Below, piece by piece: positions 31,001-42,860 of a stretch of 64,000 bases of DNA. Numbering within the stretch: the first letter of the stretch is position 1; each line of letters starts with the position of its first letter. The translations under genes and the position numbers were made by a program. Source of the DNA: Amblyomma americanum (lineage: Eukaryota > Arthropoda > Arachnida > Ixodida > Ixodidae); assembly GCF_052857255.1 (NCBI RefSeq), contig NW_027526484.1, positions 1,151,501-1,215,500 of the forward strand, read 5' to 3'. The notes beneath the pieces were generated by a model, which worked only from the letters and a program-made list of their open reading frames with translations, made no database searches and was not told the origin of the DNA.

Positions 31001-31863
31001 TTACAAAGACGAGCATGAAAGGAAAATGACTGCGCAAGTGCTTGTCTCACAATTAAATTTTTACTGGAAGGCACAAACGTTCATAGCTGGAAAACAAAAC
31101 AAGGGCTAGCAAAAAAAAACAGTTATAGATGATCAGTGCGATTGATGCAGTGAAGTACATGTTAGCATTAGTGTTCCCTGCCCTGGACGTAGCTGCCGCT
31201 GGTGGGTTCATGCTGTGTGAATGGGTGACGTGATTCAGTCCGTCAATCACCATGTGACGTTCCGCACACACACTCCACTGCCCCCAATCCAATCCAACAG
31301 TCGCTGTGGGACACACCTCTCTCCCTCACTGTTCCCCATTTTGTCACTCTTCCCTACCTGTCCCTTCTCACCCTGTCTTCCCTCTCCCTCCTCTCCCCAA
31401 GAGGGAGATTCCCCCTTTCACTTTGCCACCTGCAACTCTTGCCACCCACCCTCTCTTATAGTCTTCCTTCTCTCACTTTCCCTCTCTTTGAAGTGGAAAG
31501 GACTGCCCTCTCTGCTTTTCCACTTGCCAGCCCGGGTTTTGGACAGACTTTTTCAACATGGGTGTTCAAATGCTAACGAAATAAAAAGAAATTGGCAGTT
31601 CTTTGCTTCGCTTATGTCTACTGATGCAGAAATTTCTTGTGAAGGTATCTTGCACAATATTGCATGCGAAAAAAAAATAATTGAGCAGGCTTACCTTATG
31701 CCGCATTATTTGTGAATCTTGGTGAGAGAAAACGCAAAGGTTATTTTTACTCCATCTTGCTCCTTTAATCTCTTCCCTCAAAGGTGCAGTCCACGAGACC
31801 ACTCGTTATCAGACATACTGCTATCACATCTTAGCTAGTAACTACTTATAACGGGTACACACA

Positions 31864-32072
31864 CCCGCCGCAGTGGCTCAGTGGTTATGGTGCTCGTCTG
31901 TTGACCCGAAAGACATTGGTTTGATCCGGGCCGCGGCAGTCAAATTTCGATGGAGACGAAATTCTAGAGTCCTGTGCACTTGTAATGGCAGTGGTTGACA
32001 TTTCCAGAGCCCTTCACTATGGTGCCCCCATAGCCTGAGCTGCTTCGGGACGTTAAACCCCCATAAACCATA
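31864..32072 (+). mobile_element. tRNA-derived SINE, copy 2
   Basis: It begins CCGCCGCAGTGGCTCAGTGG. The A-box TGGCTCAGTGG fits TRGCNNAGYNGG, and a B-box-like GGTTTGATCC follows about 35 bp later. The body shares TTTCGATGGAGACGAAAT and CGGGACGTTAAACCCC with copies 1 and 3. It is a SINE, not a functional tRNA gene. Confidence 0.85.
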
Positions 32073-33755
32073 ACGGATGCACAGATGTGCACTGAGCATT
32101 TCAAAGGCATTTTGAACCACATTGGTGGCGTCTTATGATCGTGCATCCCCATTCCACACACCGAATACCAAAGCCTGCCACTTTCTGCGAACTCAGAGTA
32201 TGAGGCAGATGCCTACATCGATTAACTCTTCTAAGAATGAAGGTATTGACTCTTGTTTAAAACATATTGGGCACTTATCATAACATGCAACTCTGTGTGA
32301 TCAACCAGAGCGGGTGAAAGCTTACGGGTGCAGCAGCTGTGTCATCTCTCGAAGGGACGAAAAAAAGAGTTGAACAAGAAAGAAAGAAGGGGGGGGCTAT
32401 GTTTGAGGGCTTCGGAATGGGGCATGTGGTATTTTGCATTTCGCCTGCATTAGAACGACCACCGAGGTTGGAAAAAGCAAAAGAAATGAAAGTGCATGAG
32501 CCTTTAGACAGCAATATATAAGGGCCACTATCACTGCCTCATGTTGATAGCAGGTTGAAAGAATCAGGAGGTGAAAAAAAAAATGATAGAACAGACATCC
32601 CACAAAACACAAGGAGGGCTACGCAACATATAACAAACGTCTACAAAGGTATATGGAAATGTTTAGAAGAAATCTATTTTCAGATGGTCTGTAGACAATG
32701 AGGAAAAAAGAGGTTTTATATGCCTGCTAGTGCTCCGCTAAAAAAGATCTAGAAAACTTCTTCGCAAGAACTCGTTAAGAACATATTTAGACATTTTTAT
32801 TTTTTGCAAATGGCTGCTTATATGAAGCCTGTAGACACCAGATCAGTATGCTATATATTTAGAACCCTCTAAAATCAACTAGTGGAATTTCATTAGGTTT
32901 AGTACTCATGCTTTATTTAGAGCTGCTGATTTTGTTTGCTCAGATATCTGCAGTATAGCTCGAACTGCAAAGGGTGGGCAGCTGCCCTTTGCAGCATAAA
33001 TACACATGCGAATGAGGCAAGAAAACCTACTTCATCAGTCTCTGCCATAGTTTCATCAGTTCATTAGTTTCTGCCAGCGGTGTGCGTGGAGCTTGAAACC
33101 AGCATAGTCGAGAAATTGTCTCGCGCTCTACTATGTACGGTATGTCCAACGCACATTCTATATTGCTCTTATTACTCTTATTATATACTGACTTCGAAGA
33201 AGAATGCTATTTGCAACGTTCGTTGCGTGGACATTCCTGCTGCCTTAACGGCTGTGCGGAATTATCCTATGTTAATTGGCGCTGAGTCATGTACATGACT
33301 AGCTCAGTCATCACTAATCACCAAAATAAAAGACGCATAAAAATGCATATGATTGGACTTAGGTTCTGCGTGGCGTTAGTTCATATCTACCGACTGTGTA
33401 TGCCAAGTACTTGGACATATATGCAAAGATATGTTTGGAACAAATTGCTGTTAAACAACTTCACTAAAACATTCCCGAGTAAACTTCTCGTCACAGAAAT
33501 TTTTAAAACATTGCATGGAAAACATATATTTAGAGAAGTTTTTAAAACGTGTGTGAATAAACCTCTTTTGTCAGTATGTTTTTAAAACGTTTGTGGATAA
33601 ACCTCCAATGCTGAGATGTTTTTTAAACGTTTCAATCACGAGTTAGACGTTGCTAGATGTTTGGAGTTGTTTGAAGACGTTCTATAGAAGTTATGTGTTT
33701 CGTGGGATGCACCACACCCACGTGCATTGGAGTGATGACGATAACTGGCTGGAAA

Positions 33756-33876
33756 TTGTAATTTAAAGGCACCAAAACCACACACACACACGAGAGAAGA
33801 GAACGGGATAGAGCACCTGTCCCATTCTCTTCTCTCGTGTGTGTGTGTGTGTGGTTTTGGTGCCTTTAAATTACAA
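33756..33876. repeat. Long near-perfect hairpin containing CA/GT repeats
   Basis: The left arm 33756-33808 (TTGTAATTTAAAGGCACC ... GAGAAGAGAACGGGA) and right arm 33820-33876 are reverse complements with one mismatch and a small CA-length difference, around an 11-nt loop. A transcript would form a 50-plus bp stem. Confidence 0.9.
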
Positions 33877-33954
33877 TGGTCAATTGCCAACTAGCCCAAC
33901 AAAAAGGTCTCTTAAGCTGGTTGGAAAATCAGATATCCCTGTGTGTTTGTCCCC

Positions 33955-34022
33955 AAGCCATCTCTGCAACCGACTGTGCCCTAACCGCTGAGCCACCATC
34001 AGGGGCTCAACTTGGCAGCACC
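33955..34022 (-). mobile_element. SINE head fragment
   Basis: On the minus strand TGATGGTGGCTCAGCGGTTAG, followed by a GGTTGCAGAGATGG stretch, resembles the tRNA-like head of the SINE family. The body is missing. Confidence 0.5.
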
Positions 34023-34711
34023 AAAATATCTGTGCGGAAAGCAGCATTTTCGTATCTTTGAAGCATGAAACTGTTTGATACTCTAGCCTGGCATTGTAGC
34101 CTTGTTTCAAATCAAAGTACCCTGGCAGGCATGGACAAAAGGGTGAGGTTCATATGAGGCAAGCAGGTTGCCAGCATCCCAGCTCCAGGGATCATATGAG
34201 CAACGGCTGATACCATCACAGGAACTGTTGACGGTTTAGGGCAAAAGTAGGTATGAGTGAGTGTTGGAATTCAGAGTGAATGAGCAGAGGCACTCGCACC
34301 TGCAGCAAAGCATGGTAAATCATGTTCTCAAAGAACTACCACATGTTACAGTGTTGGCATGTACGGGCTCAGCAGGCACACACTTGGCAGGCAAGCTTTT
34401 ACAAGCCATCTCCGGCATACCATGCAGCTACACTGTGGGCGCAGCTGTGGCTCATAAAGGGAGATGGCAAAAATGGAGGTAGCGAGCCTGGTGCTAATGG
34501 ACTGTTGTAGTCTTATTTAGCCATTTTTAGCTAAGTAGCGCGTGATTGGTGGTAGCATGCTTACCACTATGCTTCTGCCAATCATATTTTACTCTCCAAG
34601 CTTGCTGCAATCTCTAGGTTGCAGAGCGAAAGTTTTGGTGTAGAGTAGAATGTTGTATTTGCTATCTGAAGAGAGCTGATGTGGGTTGTGCTCTTTGCAC
34701 CTGCTTTGCAG

Positions 34712-34792
34712 CAATCCACCAAGGTCAAAATGGAGTTGAAGGAAATGAAACAACAGTGGGAGCAAGTCGAGGGTGAAGTGGAGTTCTGCAAG
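34712..34792 (+). CDS. Coiled-coil gene, exon 5
   Basis: Acceptor CTGCTTTGCAG, donor GTGAGC. It reads QSTKVKMELKEMKQQWEQVE then GEVEFCK, 27 codons, phase 0 to 0. There are clear hydrophobic heptads (V, M, L, M, W, V, V) with charged flanks, the strongest coiled-coil signal in the gene. Confidence 0.72.
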
Positions 34793-35097
34793 GTGAGCTT
34801 TTACTTCTTTTTATGCGGCGAATGCGTGTGAGGCTGCAGAAAGTAGAAGCCATACGTCACAAAGCTTAGAGAGGCGAGCAGCACATATCCGATGGGATAG
34901 CGCTGCTTTCCGCTATCGCGTCGCCTCCATGTATATGGTCTATTCATGCACTTTCGCATTGTGTTCGCTGCCAGATCTGTGTGGAAGTGGAAACCAACTA
35001 CACTGAGGCTAAACATTTTGAAAGAAAAAAAAATAGGAACGCTGGGGCATGTTCAGGGATTTTGTACACTTACCCCCCTTTTTTTGTTCCTGTGCAG

Positions 35098-35162
35098 AAT
35101 GCTATTCCGAGGTTCATAGAGCTGCTTCGTGAGGAACAAGCGCAAACAGCTACGCTGCACCG
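35098..35162 (+). CDS. Coiled-coil gene, exon 6
   Basis: Acceptor TTTTTTTGTTCCTGTGCAG, donor GTGAGC. It reads NAIPRFIELLREEQAQTATL followed by H, 65 nt, phase 0 in and 2 out. It continues the helical, charged pattern of exon 5. Confidence 0.72.
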
Positions 35163-36077
35163 GTGAGCTTGTGTCATGTTACAAGAGTTGCACTGGATGA
35201 AATATGTCTCTAGAAGCTTGCTGGTTGCTGTCCACTCAAGGCAGAGGGCGTTCTTCTCATGCATTGGATGCAATAACGTGGTAGCGTTAGAGCAAATGTC
35301 CAGTGAAGACCTTGGGGCTACAATGAAATTCCTCATTGGTCTACAGGATTGCGACATCATTCCACCACCGTTGCATGTAGCCTGTGAGGAAAGAAAAACA
35401 GTTATGCTGAAAAGAAAAATGGCTGAGCTGGTACTCAAAGCGATGCCCCTTTCGTCTTGAGCCGGGCATGCTACCCTGCCATGGAGGAGCTTTGAGTGTG
35501 ATAAAAGGAGGTCTTGTGTGAGCACCTTGCACTGCAGAGTAGGCTGCACAGCAGGCAAAAACATCCAGTTAATTAAGGTTACCAATTAGCATCGCCAGTT
35601 AATGTTGCCAACTAACAAAGCCTTTTTGCGTATGAACAGCCGACAGCCGCTTAATGTATTGTAGTGGCACCGGCATGCGGCGGAGTACTTCGCAGCTCCA
35701 AGAGATGGCACTTAAGGAATGCGTTTTGATTATGAAGGGTGTGAAGCAGAAGAAGACTTGGAATGACAGTGCTGAGATGGGGTGAGTGATAAAGCATTGT
35801 GTTGGAGAAAGAAAAGAATATGTAGGGCCCATGTTAGCGAACTGGTGTAGAAAGAGGACCTCAGGCCATTGATGGGATCCATTAGCGCTATCGTGTCATG
35901 TCCTTAAGGCAGAGCTCAAGGGCCATTTGCAACTAAATTTTACTTTGCCTAGAATGCCTCTCAATATGTTGGGTGCATCATAAAAATAACTGTAAGAATG
36001 TTCTACACTTAGAGAATCAGCACTGGTGTTGAAAAAGCTCTATAACAGGCGATGCGTGCACCTGGTAGCGTATGGCT

Positions 36078-36907
36078 GAATTGGTAGCGCGTCCCCGACT
36101 TTCCGAACGGCAACGCTATCGCGTGTTGGTTTGGACAAGAGAACAAAGAAATCAAACGAAACAAAACGAAGCCGTATTTATTCTTTAAAGGAAAAAGGCC
36201 AATAAGAAATGGAAATGAAAACAAGAAAACACACACTCAACACGCGTACAGCACTACAGAATAAAAGGAAAGAGTTCACCAGGTAGTGAGCGTCCCAGGT
36301 GAAGCGGGGATACCTTGCAGACAGGGCGAACGCGGTCAATGTAGTGCGACGCTGCTGGCAATGCGACAAAGGAAGCGGCGGAAGGGGGCCAGGTGGTAGT
36401 AGGAGCGGAGAGGAACACAGGGAGACGCCGCTGGTCTCCCGTCAACAGCCCGAAGAACTTGGCAGCTGCAGGAAAAGCATAGCCAGGTCCCGTCGACAGT
36501 GTCACAAAATGCCAGAGGCTTAAAGCAGGTTATCCAAGACTGCCTTTTGGCAACACGGACTCTCAGACCATCGGCTGCCACCTCCACACTTGCAAAGAAT
36601 GCAGGAGGCTTGCGTCTGTGATCCAAGAGAGGTCACCGGCAGCATGGACCCAACGTCCGACGGCTGCCACCTCCACGCTTGAATGATCTGATCTCTACTG
36701 CGTTGCCTTCCTTTACACCTTGGCTCTCTGACATGTTAGCTCTCCGCTCCTCGTGCTCGCCGCGCTCTTTGTTGCCGTCGCCTCGTGCACACCCTTTGCA
36801 TGCGCACATGCGCAACGCTGGGCTGGCACACGCAGCACTCCGCTGTCCGACGGACCACTGTCGACGCACTGCATTCGAAAATCCACGATGATTTGGTGTG
36901 CACCTGA
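36078..36907 (-). repeat. 3' LTR of the Gmr1-like element
   Basis: About 830 bp, roughly 85-90 percent identical by eye to 41113-41932. Its outer start is TC where the other LTR has TG. Homology ends sharply at GAATTGGTAGCGCG on the low side. No shared target duplication is visible, so the outer tips may be eroded. Confidence 0.85.
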
Positions 36908-37439
36908 CATATGCCCACCCTTCGAAAAAGTTTTGTCGCAGAAAAAACTGCCATCGGTGCACACAACACGAATGTTTACGTGGGAAGCAGTTGATGCACG
37001 AACAGTAATGTTCACGTGATAAACTGTCAAGTTAGACGCCGCCGTAGTCACCGGACTTTACACAGGACACATGGAGGCACATGGAAACGCGCACAGAGGG
37101 AACATGTCAAACCTTATACACAGAGGGTCAAACATTATGCATGTGACAAAAGGGAAAATAAAAATAGTACAAAATATCAGACACAAACTTTACACATGTG
37201 TATACCATAAAGGTGAATATGTACACACTGAGCAACACATAACCGGAGAACGAAAGAAGAAAAACAACCCACAAACACTACCAGGCCACATTTGCACAGG
37301 TAACAATTGCAAACACCGGATAGTAATAGTATACATTGGGTATCACTCTCCGGCAATTATAAACCACTCATGCAATCAGCGCCTATGTTTTCTGAGCCTG
37401 TCAGCCTCTTCGATTAAACAACGAAAGATGACGCTTGCA

Positions 37440-38265
37440 CGGTCTCTTGGGACGCACGCTCTTCGTACCGCTTAAGCATATTGATGTGAAAGAGCTTCTT
37501 AGTGTGGCCCAAGTTGATCCAATTATCCACGTCACTGCCAGAAACCACGAATGGACCTCTTCACTGCATTACCAGTTTATTGTGGCTGCTCGGCAAAAGA
37601 ATGAGGGCACAATCTCCAACCCTTAAATGCCGCTTCTTGCTGTTCCTATCTTAATATCTTTTCTGAGAATGTTGGGCACTCAACAGATTTTGATGTGCTG
37701 CTCTCACAGTTTGCTCGAGACGTTTTCTTAGATCGAGAACGTTTCATAGGTTGCCTTCGTGTCTTCTCCCAGCTCTTCCTTTGTCCAGAGCTCTCTGAGA
37801 ACTGCGAGCGGTCCTCGAACATGTCCTCCAAATATCAACTTAAGCGGAGAAAGCCCCAGACTCGCCTGTGGTACCTCGCTATATGCGAACATCAGCGGAG
37901 CAATATAACGATCCCATGTTTTGGGCTGCTCTAGACTTAGCTTCCGCAGCATCTGCTTGAGTGTGCCGTTAAATTTCTCCACCATCCCATTGCACATCGG
38001 ATGGTAAGGTGTCGTGCTGAGATGTTTCACCGCCAAGAGATAATTGAGCTCTCTCATCATTTCGGAAGTGAAATAGGAGCCCTAGTCACAAAGGATCTCT
38101 CTCGGAAAACCTATACGTTAGAACATCCTCACCAAACCTTCAGCCACGATTGCTAAAATCTATTTTTGGCAGAGCCACGGCCTCGGGATACCGCATGGCA
38201 AAATCGATGAGTGAGAATATATCTGTTCCATTTCACTGATGTGGGCGACAGTGGACCAGCAATAT
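37440..38265 (-). pseudogene. pol: Integrase remnant, core and C-terminus, of the Gmr1-like element
   Basis: Reading resumes after the nested LTR element with IAGPLSP, then a frameshift around NRYILT. It continues with DFAMRYPEAV, then GSYFTSEMMREL preceded by an in-frame TAG where Gln would be expected after the second catalytic Asp. The catalytic Glu lies in PMCNGMVEKFNGTLKQML (open frame 38060-37728). A stop follows ATYETFSI. The module ends with FHINMLKRYEERA near 37470. It is clearly non-functional. Confidence 0.85.
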
Positions 38266-39020
38266 TGTTACGTGGCGACCCGCTGAAGAGTGAGGCGAGA
38301 TGTATGATAGCAGTGAGATGGTGTTTAATGGCGGCTGCCCTAGCGCGAGTGCTCCGTCCCGCACCACTGCCAGCGTCATTGTCTTCGTGACACTACCCGA
38401 GGCTGCCGAGCGATCGTCCCGATCGTGAATCGAAGAAGATATCGACGAAGAGTTGCGCTCGATGGTGATAGGTTCACAGGACGCTACAATAGAAATGGCA
38501 TGGTGGTGAAGTGCTGGCCGCCACGATGAAAGAGATTTGCGAATGAATCCTGGTCCATGAAGCTTACGGGCCGCAGGTCGCCAGGAGCCGACGGCCGAAG
38601 CCCTAAGACGCACCGAAAGGCAGGGGCAGGGGGGCTGTGTGTTCATGTGTGGACAGCGTCTCGGGCCGGTCGGGTCATGGGGTCGGGTCGCAGCGGCGGC
38701 GTCATGTCGTCGTATCTTGTGATCAAGGCAGGGGACGGGGCTTGGGTGAGCGGCGATGTCAGTTCGGGCTTGGCAGGCTGGAGCACGGCCGGCCGACGCG
38801 GATCAGGAATTCATGGCCGACGACCACGGTCGACACAGGACACTGAAGCTCCGAAACCAGGATAGGGGATGATACCCCGCACCTCACACCAAATGTTACG
38901 TGGCGACCGGCCGAAGATTGAGGCGAGATGTATGATGGCAGTGAGATGATGTTTAATGGCGGCTTCCCTAGCGCGAGCACTCCGTCCCGCGCCACTGCCA
39001 GCGTCATCGTCTTCGTGACA
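38266..39020 (-). mobile_element. Nested short LTR element (TRIM-like), no coding capacity
   Basis: Two 127-bp terminal direct repeats (38266-38392 and 38894-39020) differ at about 10 positions. They flank about 500 bp without a credible frame. A target duplication ATAT is present at 38262-38265 and 39021-39024. On the minus strand the LTR begins TGTCACGAAG and ends CGTAACA, and the interior starts TTTGGTGTGAGG, a possible primer site with TGG two bases in. It sits inside the integrase gene of the Gmr1-like element. It depends on another element for reverse transcriptase. Confidence 0.88.
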
Positions 39021-39024
39021 ATAT

Positions 39025-39316
39025 CGGCAGCGGCCCGATCAAATGGAGTGTCAATAAGAGGCATGAGTCCCAATAGAGCTTTCCCTACTTTGCCTTTCGG
39101 GCTCGTCCTTTGGCAGGAGTCGCACGAGCTGACATACCTCTTAATCTCCTCCTGCACTCCCAGCCAGTAGAATTGTTCCAGAACTCGATCTGTAGTCTTC
39201 TTAATGCCCTGGTGCCCTGCCAACGGGCTATCGTGGGCAAGCCTCAACACTTGTGATCGGCAAGACTTGGGAGAAGCACTACCTGTCGAACCTCTCTGCC
39301 AGAGGCGGTACAGCAA
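39025..39316 (-). pseudogene. pol: Integrase remnant, zinc domain, of the Gmr1-like element
   Basis: The minus-strand frame encodes LRLAHDSPLAGHQGIKKTTD then VLEQFYWLG and VSSCDSCQRTSPKG, the HHCC zinc-binding unit. It ends at DTPFDRAAADI, whose Asp is the first catalytic residue of the core. The nested element begins immediately afterwards. The start of this open frame is arbitrary. Confidence 0.85.
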
Positions 39317-39414
39317 ACCTTTTCAACAGCACATGAGTGCGAAGTGCCGTGCTTGCCATGGAACAAGTTCCCTACTTTCAACGAACACGCCTTCAATGAC
39401 TCATCGTCTCTTTG

Positions 39415-39984
39415 CTATGCTTCTAACATTTCCTTGGTGAACCTCCTAGGACCAACGCTTAAAGCAGTATTTTCTCTCCTTCGTCCAGAAACTTCCTTTC
39501 CAGCCAACACCACTTTTCGGCCCTCGCCCTCACCATTTTTACTGGCGTCCCCGTCATTGACTATTTCAGGACATAATTTAGCAACACACCCCAATTTCTT
39601 CCAATTAATACCTGGATTTGGCGGCTCACGGGCCTGTGGTATATTTCCAATTATAACATCGTATAATGGTGTCTCCATGCACTTTACCACGGCCGTGCCA
39701 GTGAAATAAGGGAAAGCGATATAGACTTCTGCCTCGGGAACTTCCAGACTACTGCCATCAACAAGGAATACCGTAGATGTCGAGCCAGTGAGAGCTGAGT
39801 CAGAAACTAGGGCTCTCTGCACCACTACTGTATTGCTCCCCGTGTCCCGTAAAACATGTACGGGTAGGCCTCGGAGCTCACCCTCTAGTACAGGCATGTG
39901 TTTGGCGTCTGCAGGCTTTTTCCGGACAAGTCCGACCACCACCTTATCCTCAGCTTGTTCAAGCCTATCTGCAGCTGTGGACAC
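39415..39984 (-). CDS. pol: Aspartic protease region of the Gmr1-like element
   Basis: An open minus-strand frame of 189 codons with the active-site motif VLRDTGSNTVVV and a downstream YDVIIGNIP motif, as in retroviral-type proteases. It continues the gag reading frame, separated only by a TGA at 40095-40093. It ends at TAG 39417-39415, before a linker leading to integrase. Confidence 0.85.
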   Translation of the reverse strand: MSTAADRLEQAEDKVVVGLVRKKPADAKHMPVLEGELRGLPVHVLRDTGSNTVVVQRALVSDSALTGSTSTVFLVDGSSLEVPEAEVYIAFPYFTGTAVVKCMETPLYDVIIGNIPQAREPPNPGINWKKLGCVAKLCPEIVNDGDASKNGEGEGRKVVLAGKEVSGRRRENTALSVGPRRFTKEMLEA

Positions 39985-40092
39985 CGTTTCGGATGCAACA
40001 CACTCTGACTGAACACAACAGGACGATTTCTTCTGGTTTTTATGCTTTTTTTGAGCAGGAATTACATCATGCCCTGTTTTTCGGCAATAAAC

Positions 40093-41040
40093 TCAATAAA
40101 GCTGCCTTGGCTTAGACAGACAGTCGGCAGCCTTGTGTCCCTGTCGGTTACAAATGAGGCACCTCCCTGACTGTCTCTTTGATGGAACATCCTTTTCCCT
40201 CGGGACGCCCACCTTGAACAATTCATTGAACGAAGACAAATTTCTTTGCCGCTCGCCCTCTGGAAAGTTGTCTGCTGCCTCAGCCATTTTGTCCAGTGTC
40301 TTGCACTCTCTTTCTCGAAAGAAAACTGACAGACGACTATGACAGTTCCTCATGAACTGTTCGGCCACCATCAAGTCACGTAAATCATCGTACGTTATGG
40401 CCGTTCCCGACATCTCGACCCATCGATCGAAAAGACTGAGCAAACGTGCTGCGTATTGCTTGCCTGTTTCTTTATCAAGTGGCTTACTTTCAAGAAACCT
40501 TTTGCGATAGCCTTCTGCTGTAAACTGAAAATGTTGGAGCAAGGCTAGTTTTGGCTTATCATAATTCATTGAATCTGCTGGGGACAGTCGACCGAGCACA
40601 CGGAGAGCTTCCCCAGTCAAAGACATACTGAGTGCTGTAGCCCATTTTTCCTTGGGCCAGCTGTGCCCTTCTGCGATTCGCTCAAAACGTTAGAGGTATG
40701 CATCCAAATCATCCCTGCGATCGTCGAAAGGCGGGATCAATGTGTGTGGACTAACCGCTGCTGAGGGCCCCTGTGCGGATTCTTGATTACCCCCTCCTGC
40801 TTCTGTGAGCCTTAATTGGAGCTGCAATCTACGCTCTTCAGCTTCTGCTAGCAACTCTGCATGCTCACGTTCGGCTTGTGCTTTGCGCTCCTCAGCCTCT
40901 GCTTGCACCTTGGCATGCTCGCCTTCGGCTGCTCGTGTAGCGTGTTCCTTTTCCTGCTCAGCGGCAACCCACGAGCACAGCTCGGCGTCTTTCAACCCCA
41001 ACTCTTTGCCTAATTCAATTAATTCCTTTAGCGTGCTCAT
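40093..41040 (-). pseudogene. gag: SCAN-like Gag of the Gmr1-like element, with internal stop
   Basis: It starts at ATG 41040-41038 (MSTLKELIELGKELGLKD). A Glu/Ala-rich coiled coil follows (repeats of HA-L-AEAEER), then IPPFDDRRDDLDAYL. A TAA at 40692-40690 interrupts the frame, which then continues as RFERIAEG. The second half is a SCAN-like capsid domain (LTGEALRVLGRL, FQFTAEGYRKRFLESK, DLMVAEQFMRNC), then a zinc knuckle CLICNRQGHKAADC. A TGA at 40095-40093 ends this frame before the protease. Confidence 0.88.
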
Positions 41041-41112
41041 CGTTTCCTTATTAAAAAAAATTCATCAATATAAGTTAAACGGCTTCGTCCTGTCGCAGAC
41101 GCCAATTGTCGA

Positions 41113-41932
41113 GAATTGGTAGCGCGTCCCCGACTTTCCGAAGGGGAGCTCTATCACATGCAAGTTCGAACAAGAGAACAAAGAGATCAAACAAAACAAA
41201 AACGAAGCCGAAGGAAAAGAGCCAATAAGAAACGGAAACGAAAACAAGAAAACGAACACTCAACATGCGTACAACACTACAGAATAAAAGGAAAGAGTTC
41301 ATCAGGTACTGAGCGTCCCAGGTGAAGCGGGGATGCCTTGCCGACAGGGCGAACACTGGTCGATGTAGTGCGACGCGTCACTGGCGATGCCTCAAAGGAA
41401 GCGGCAGAAGGGAGCCAAGGGGTAGTAGGAGCGGAGAGGAACACAGGGAGATGCCGCTGGTCTCCCGTCAACAGCCCAAAAAGCTTGGCAGCCGCAGGAA
41501 AAACGTAGCCAGGTCCTATCGACAGTGTCACGAAATGCCAGAGGCTTAAAGCAGGCTATCCAAGTGTGCCTTTCGGCAACACAGACCCTCAGTCCATCGG
41601 CTGCCACCTCCGCACTTGCAAAGAACACAGGAGGCTTGTGTCGCTGATCCAAGGGAGGTCACCGGCAGCACGGACCCAACGTCTGACAGCCGCCACTTCC
41701 ACACTTGAATGACCCGATCTCCACTGCGCTGCCTTCCTTTACAGTAAACCTCAGTTCTCTGACACGTCAGCTCTCCACTCCTCATGCTCGCCACGCTCTT
41801 TGTCGCCTCGCGCACACCCTTCGCACACGCACACGCGCAACGCTGGGCTGGCACGCGCAACGCTCCGCTGTCCGACGCACTACTGTCAACACACCGGATT
41901 TGAAAATCCACGATGATTTGGTGTGCACCTCA
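41113..41932 (-). repeat. 5' LTR of the Gmr1-like element
   Basis: About 820 bp. On the minus strand it begins TGAGGTGCACACC. Just inside the element, after the LTR, lies TGGCGTCTGCGACAGG (about 41103-41088), a plausible primer-binding site; I do not assign its tRNA. Confidence 0.85.
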
Positions 41933-42860
41933 CAATGGCACAGTCAGGGACATGATGAAGGTATTGACCACTGAGAACCTTCCTCAAGCCGTGCCCAATC
42001 ACATGAATATATTACGGACGGCATGAAAGGCTTGTGGCTGGAAATAAGGCTTGAGCCTCATTGGCAGCCCTGCTGTGGTACTGTACAAGAGTGTTTCAAA
42101 ATTTTAGGAGCAGTTACATTGCTAAAACACTGGTAGACATCGAGGCACGAACACGCCTGCTGCCTTCCAATGCTCATGCTGCATGCATTTCCAAAGTATC
42201 GAAAACAGCTAACGTTGTCCGGCATACGGCGGTCCCCTTTATTTCACAAAGCGTTCTGGTGAGTTTCTTGCCTGGATGGGTCAAAATGAATATAAAACCC
42301 ACATCACCTATTGCATTTTCAGCCAAAAAAGACAGTTTTTGCAAAGGCTCTGCTAGCAGAGCAGACATCTGAAACAAAAGGCGGTCTCTGCTTGCGTGTG
42401 TCCGTACGCAGTGCTGGAAATTCTTGCGATCAGCATTTGCATCGCTAATTGTACATGCTTGGAATGCATGTCCCCTCCCTGCGCTTTGTATGGGAAGCAG
42501 TTAGCTTCCGAAATGCCCCCGAACTGCTGGCCCTAGCAGCCCCTCTTTAGACCGAGTGGTACGTTTTTATGTTATTTTCAGCACTTGATAATGGTGGCCT
42601 TTTCTGTTCTCAAATTTTGGTTTGAAAAATGATTATTTTTGCGAAATATTTCTAATGTATTTGCCAAAAGTAACCGGGCAACGACGGTTTGTTTCTTAGC
42701 TGCATAGTTAAGCACTCATGGCAGCCCTCAAGCTCTGAATGTGTGTAATGTAAAATGAATGCTTGTACTCACTTTGTGACACTTTTTAGTTTTTAAGGCT
42801 GCTGTAAAGGCTCTCTTATACAGTTTAGAAGCAAAAACCTGTTACAATTGTTTTCATTTA

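Larger units (their letters stand above)
36078..41932 (-). mobile_element. Gmr1-like Ty3/gypsy element, gag-protease-integrase, RT lost
   Basis: Two long direct repeats (41113-41932 and 36078-36907) act as LTRs on the minus strand. Between them, minus-strand reading gives a SCAN-like Gag, a DTG protease, and then integrase directly, with no reverse transcriptase between. Integrase before reverse transcriptase is the order known for Gmr1-like gypsy elements, whose Gag is also the accepted source of the vertebrate SCAN domain. The integrase C-terminus (FHINMLKRYEER near 37466-37500) is followed only by non-coding sequence and the 3' LTR, so RT and RNase H were probably deleted. A small LTR element is nested at 38266-39020. 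Confidence 0.85.

Noticed and set aside
31864..31935. tRNA gene
   Set aside because: A and B boxes are present, but no cloverleaf closes, and the same sequence recurs as a longer dispersed element; it is a SINE head.
35176..35460. 94-codon plus-strand frame after exon 6
   Set aside because: It follows a proper donor, has no acceptor of its own and no recognisable domain; likely chance.
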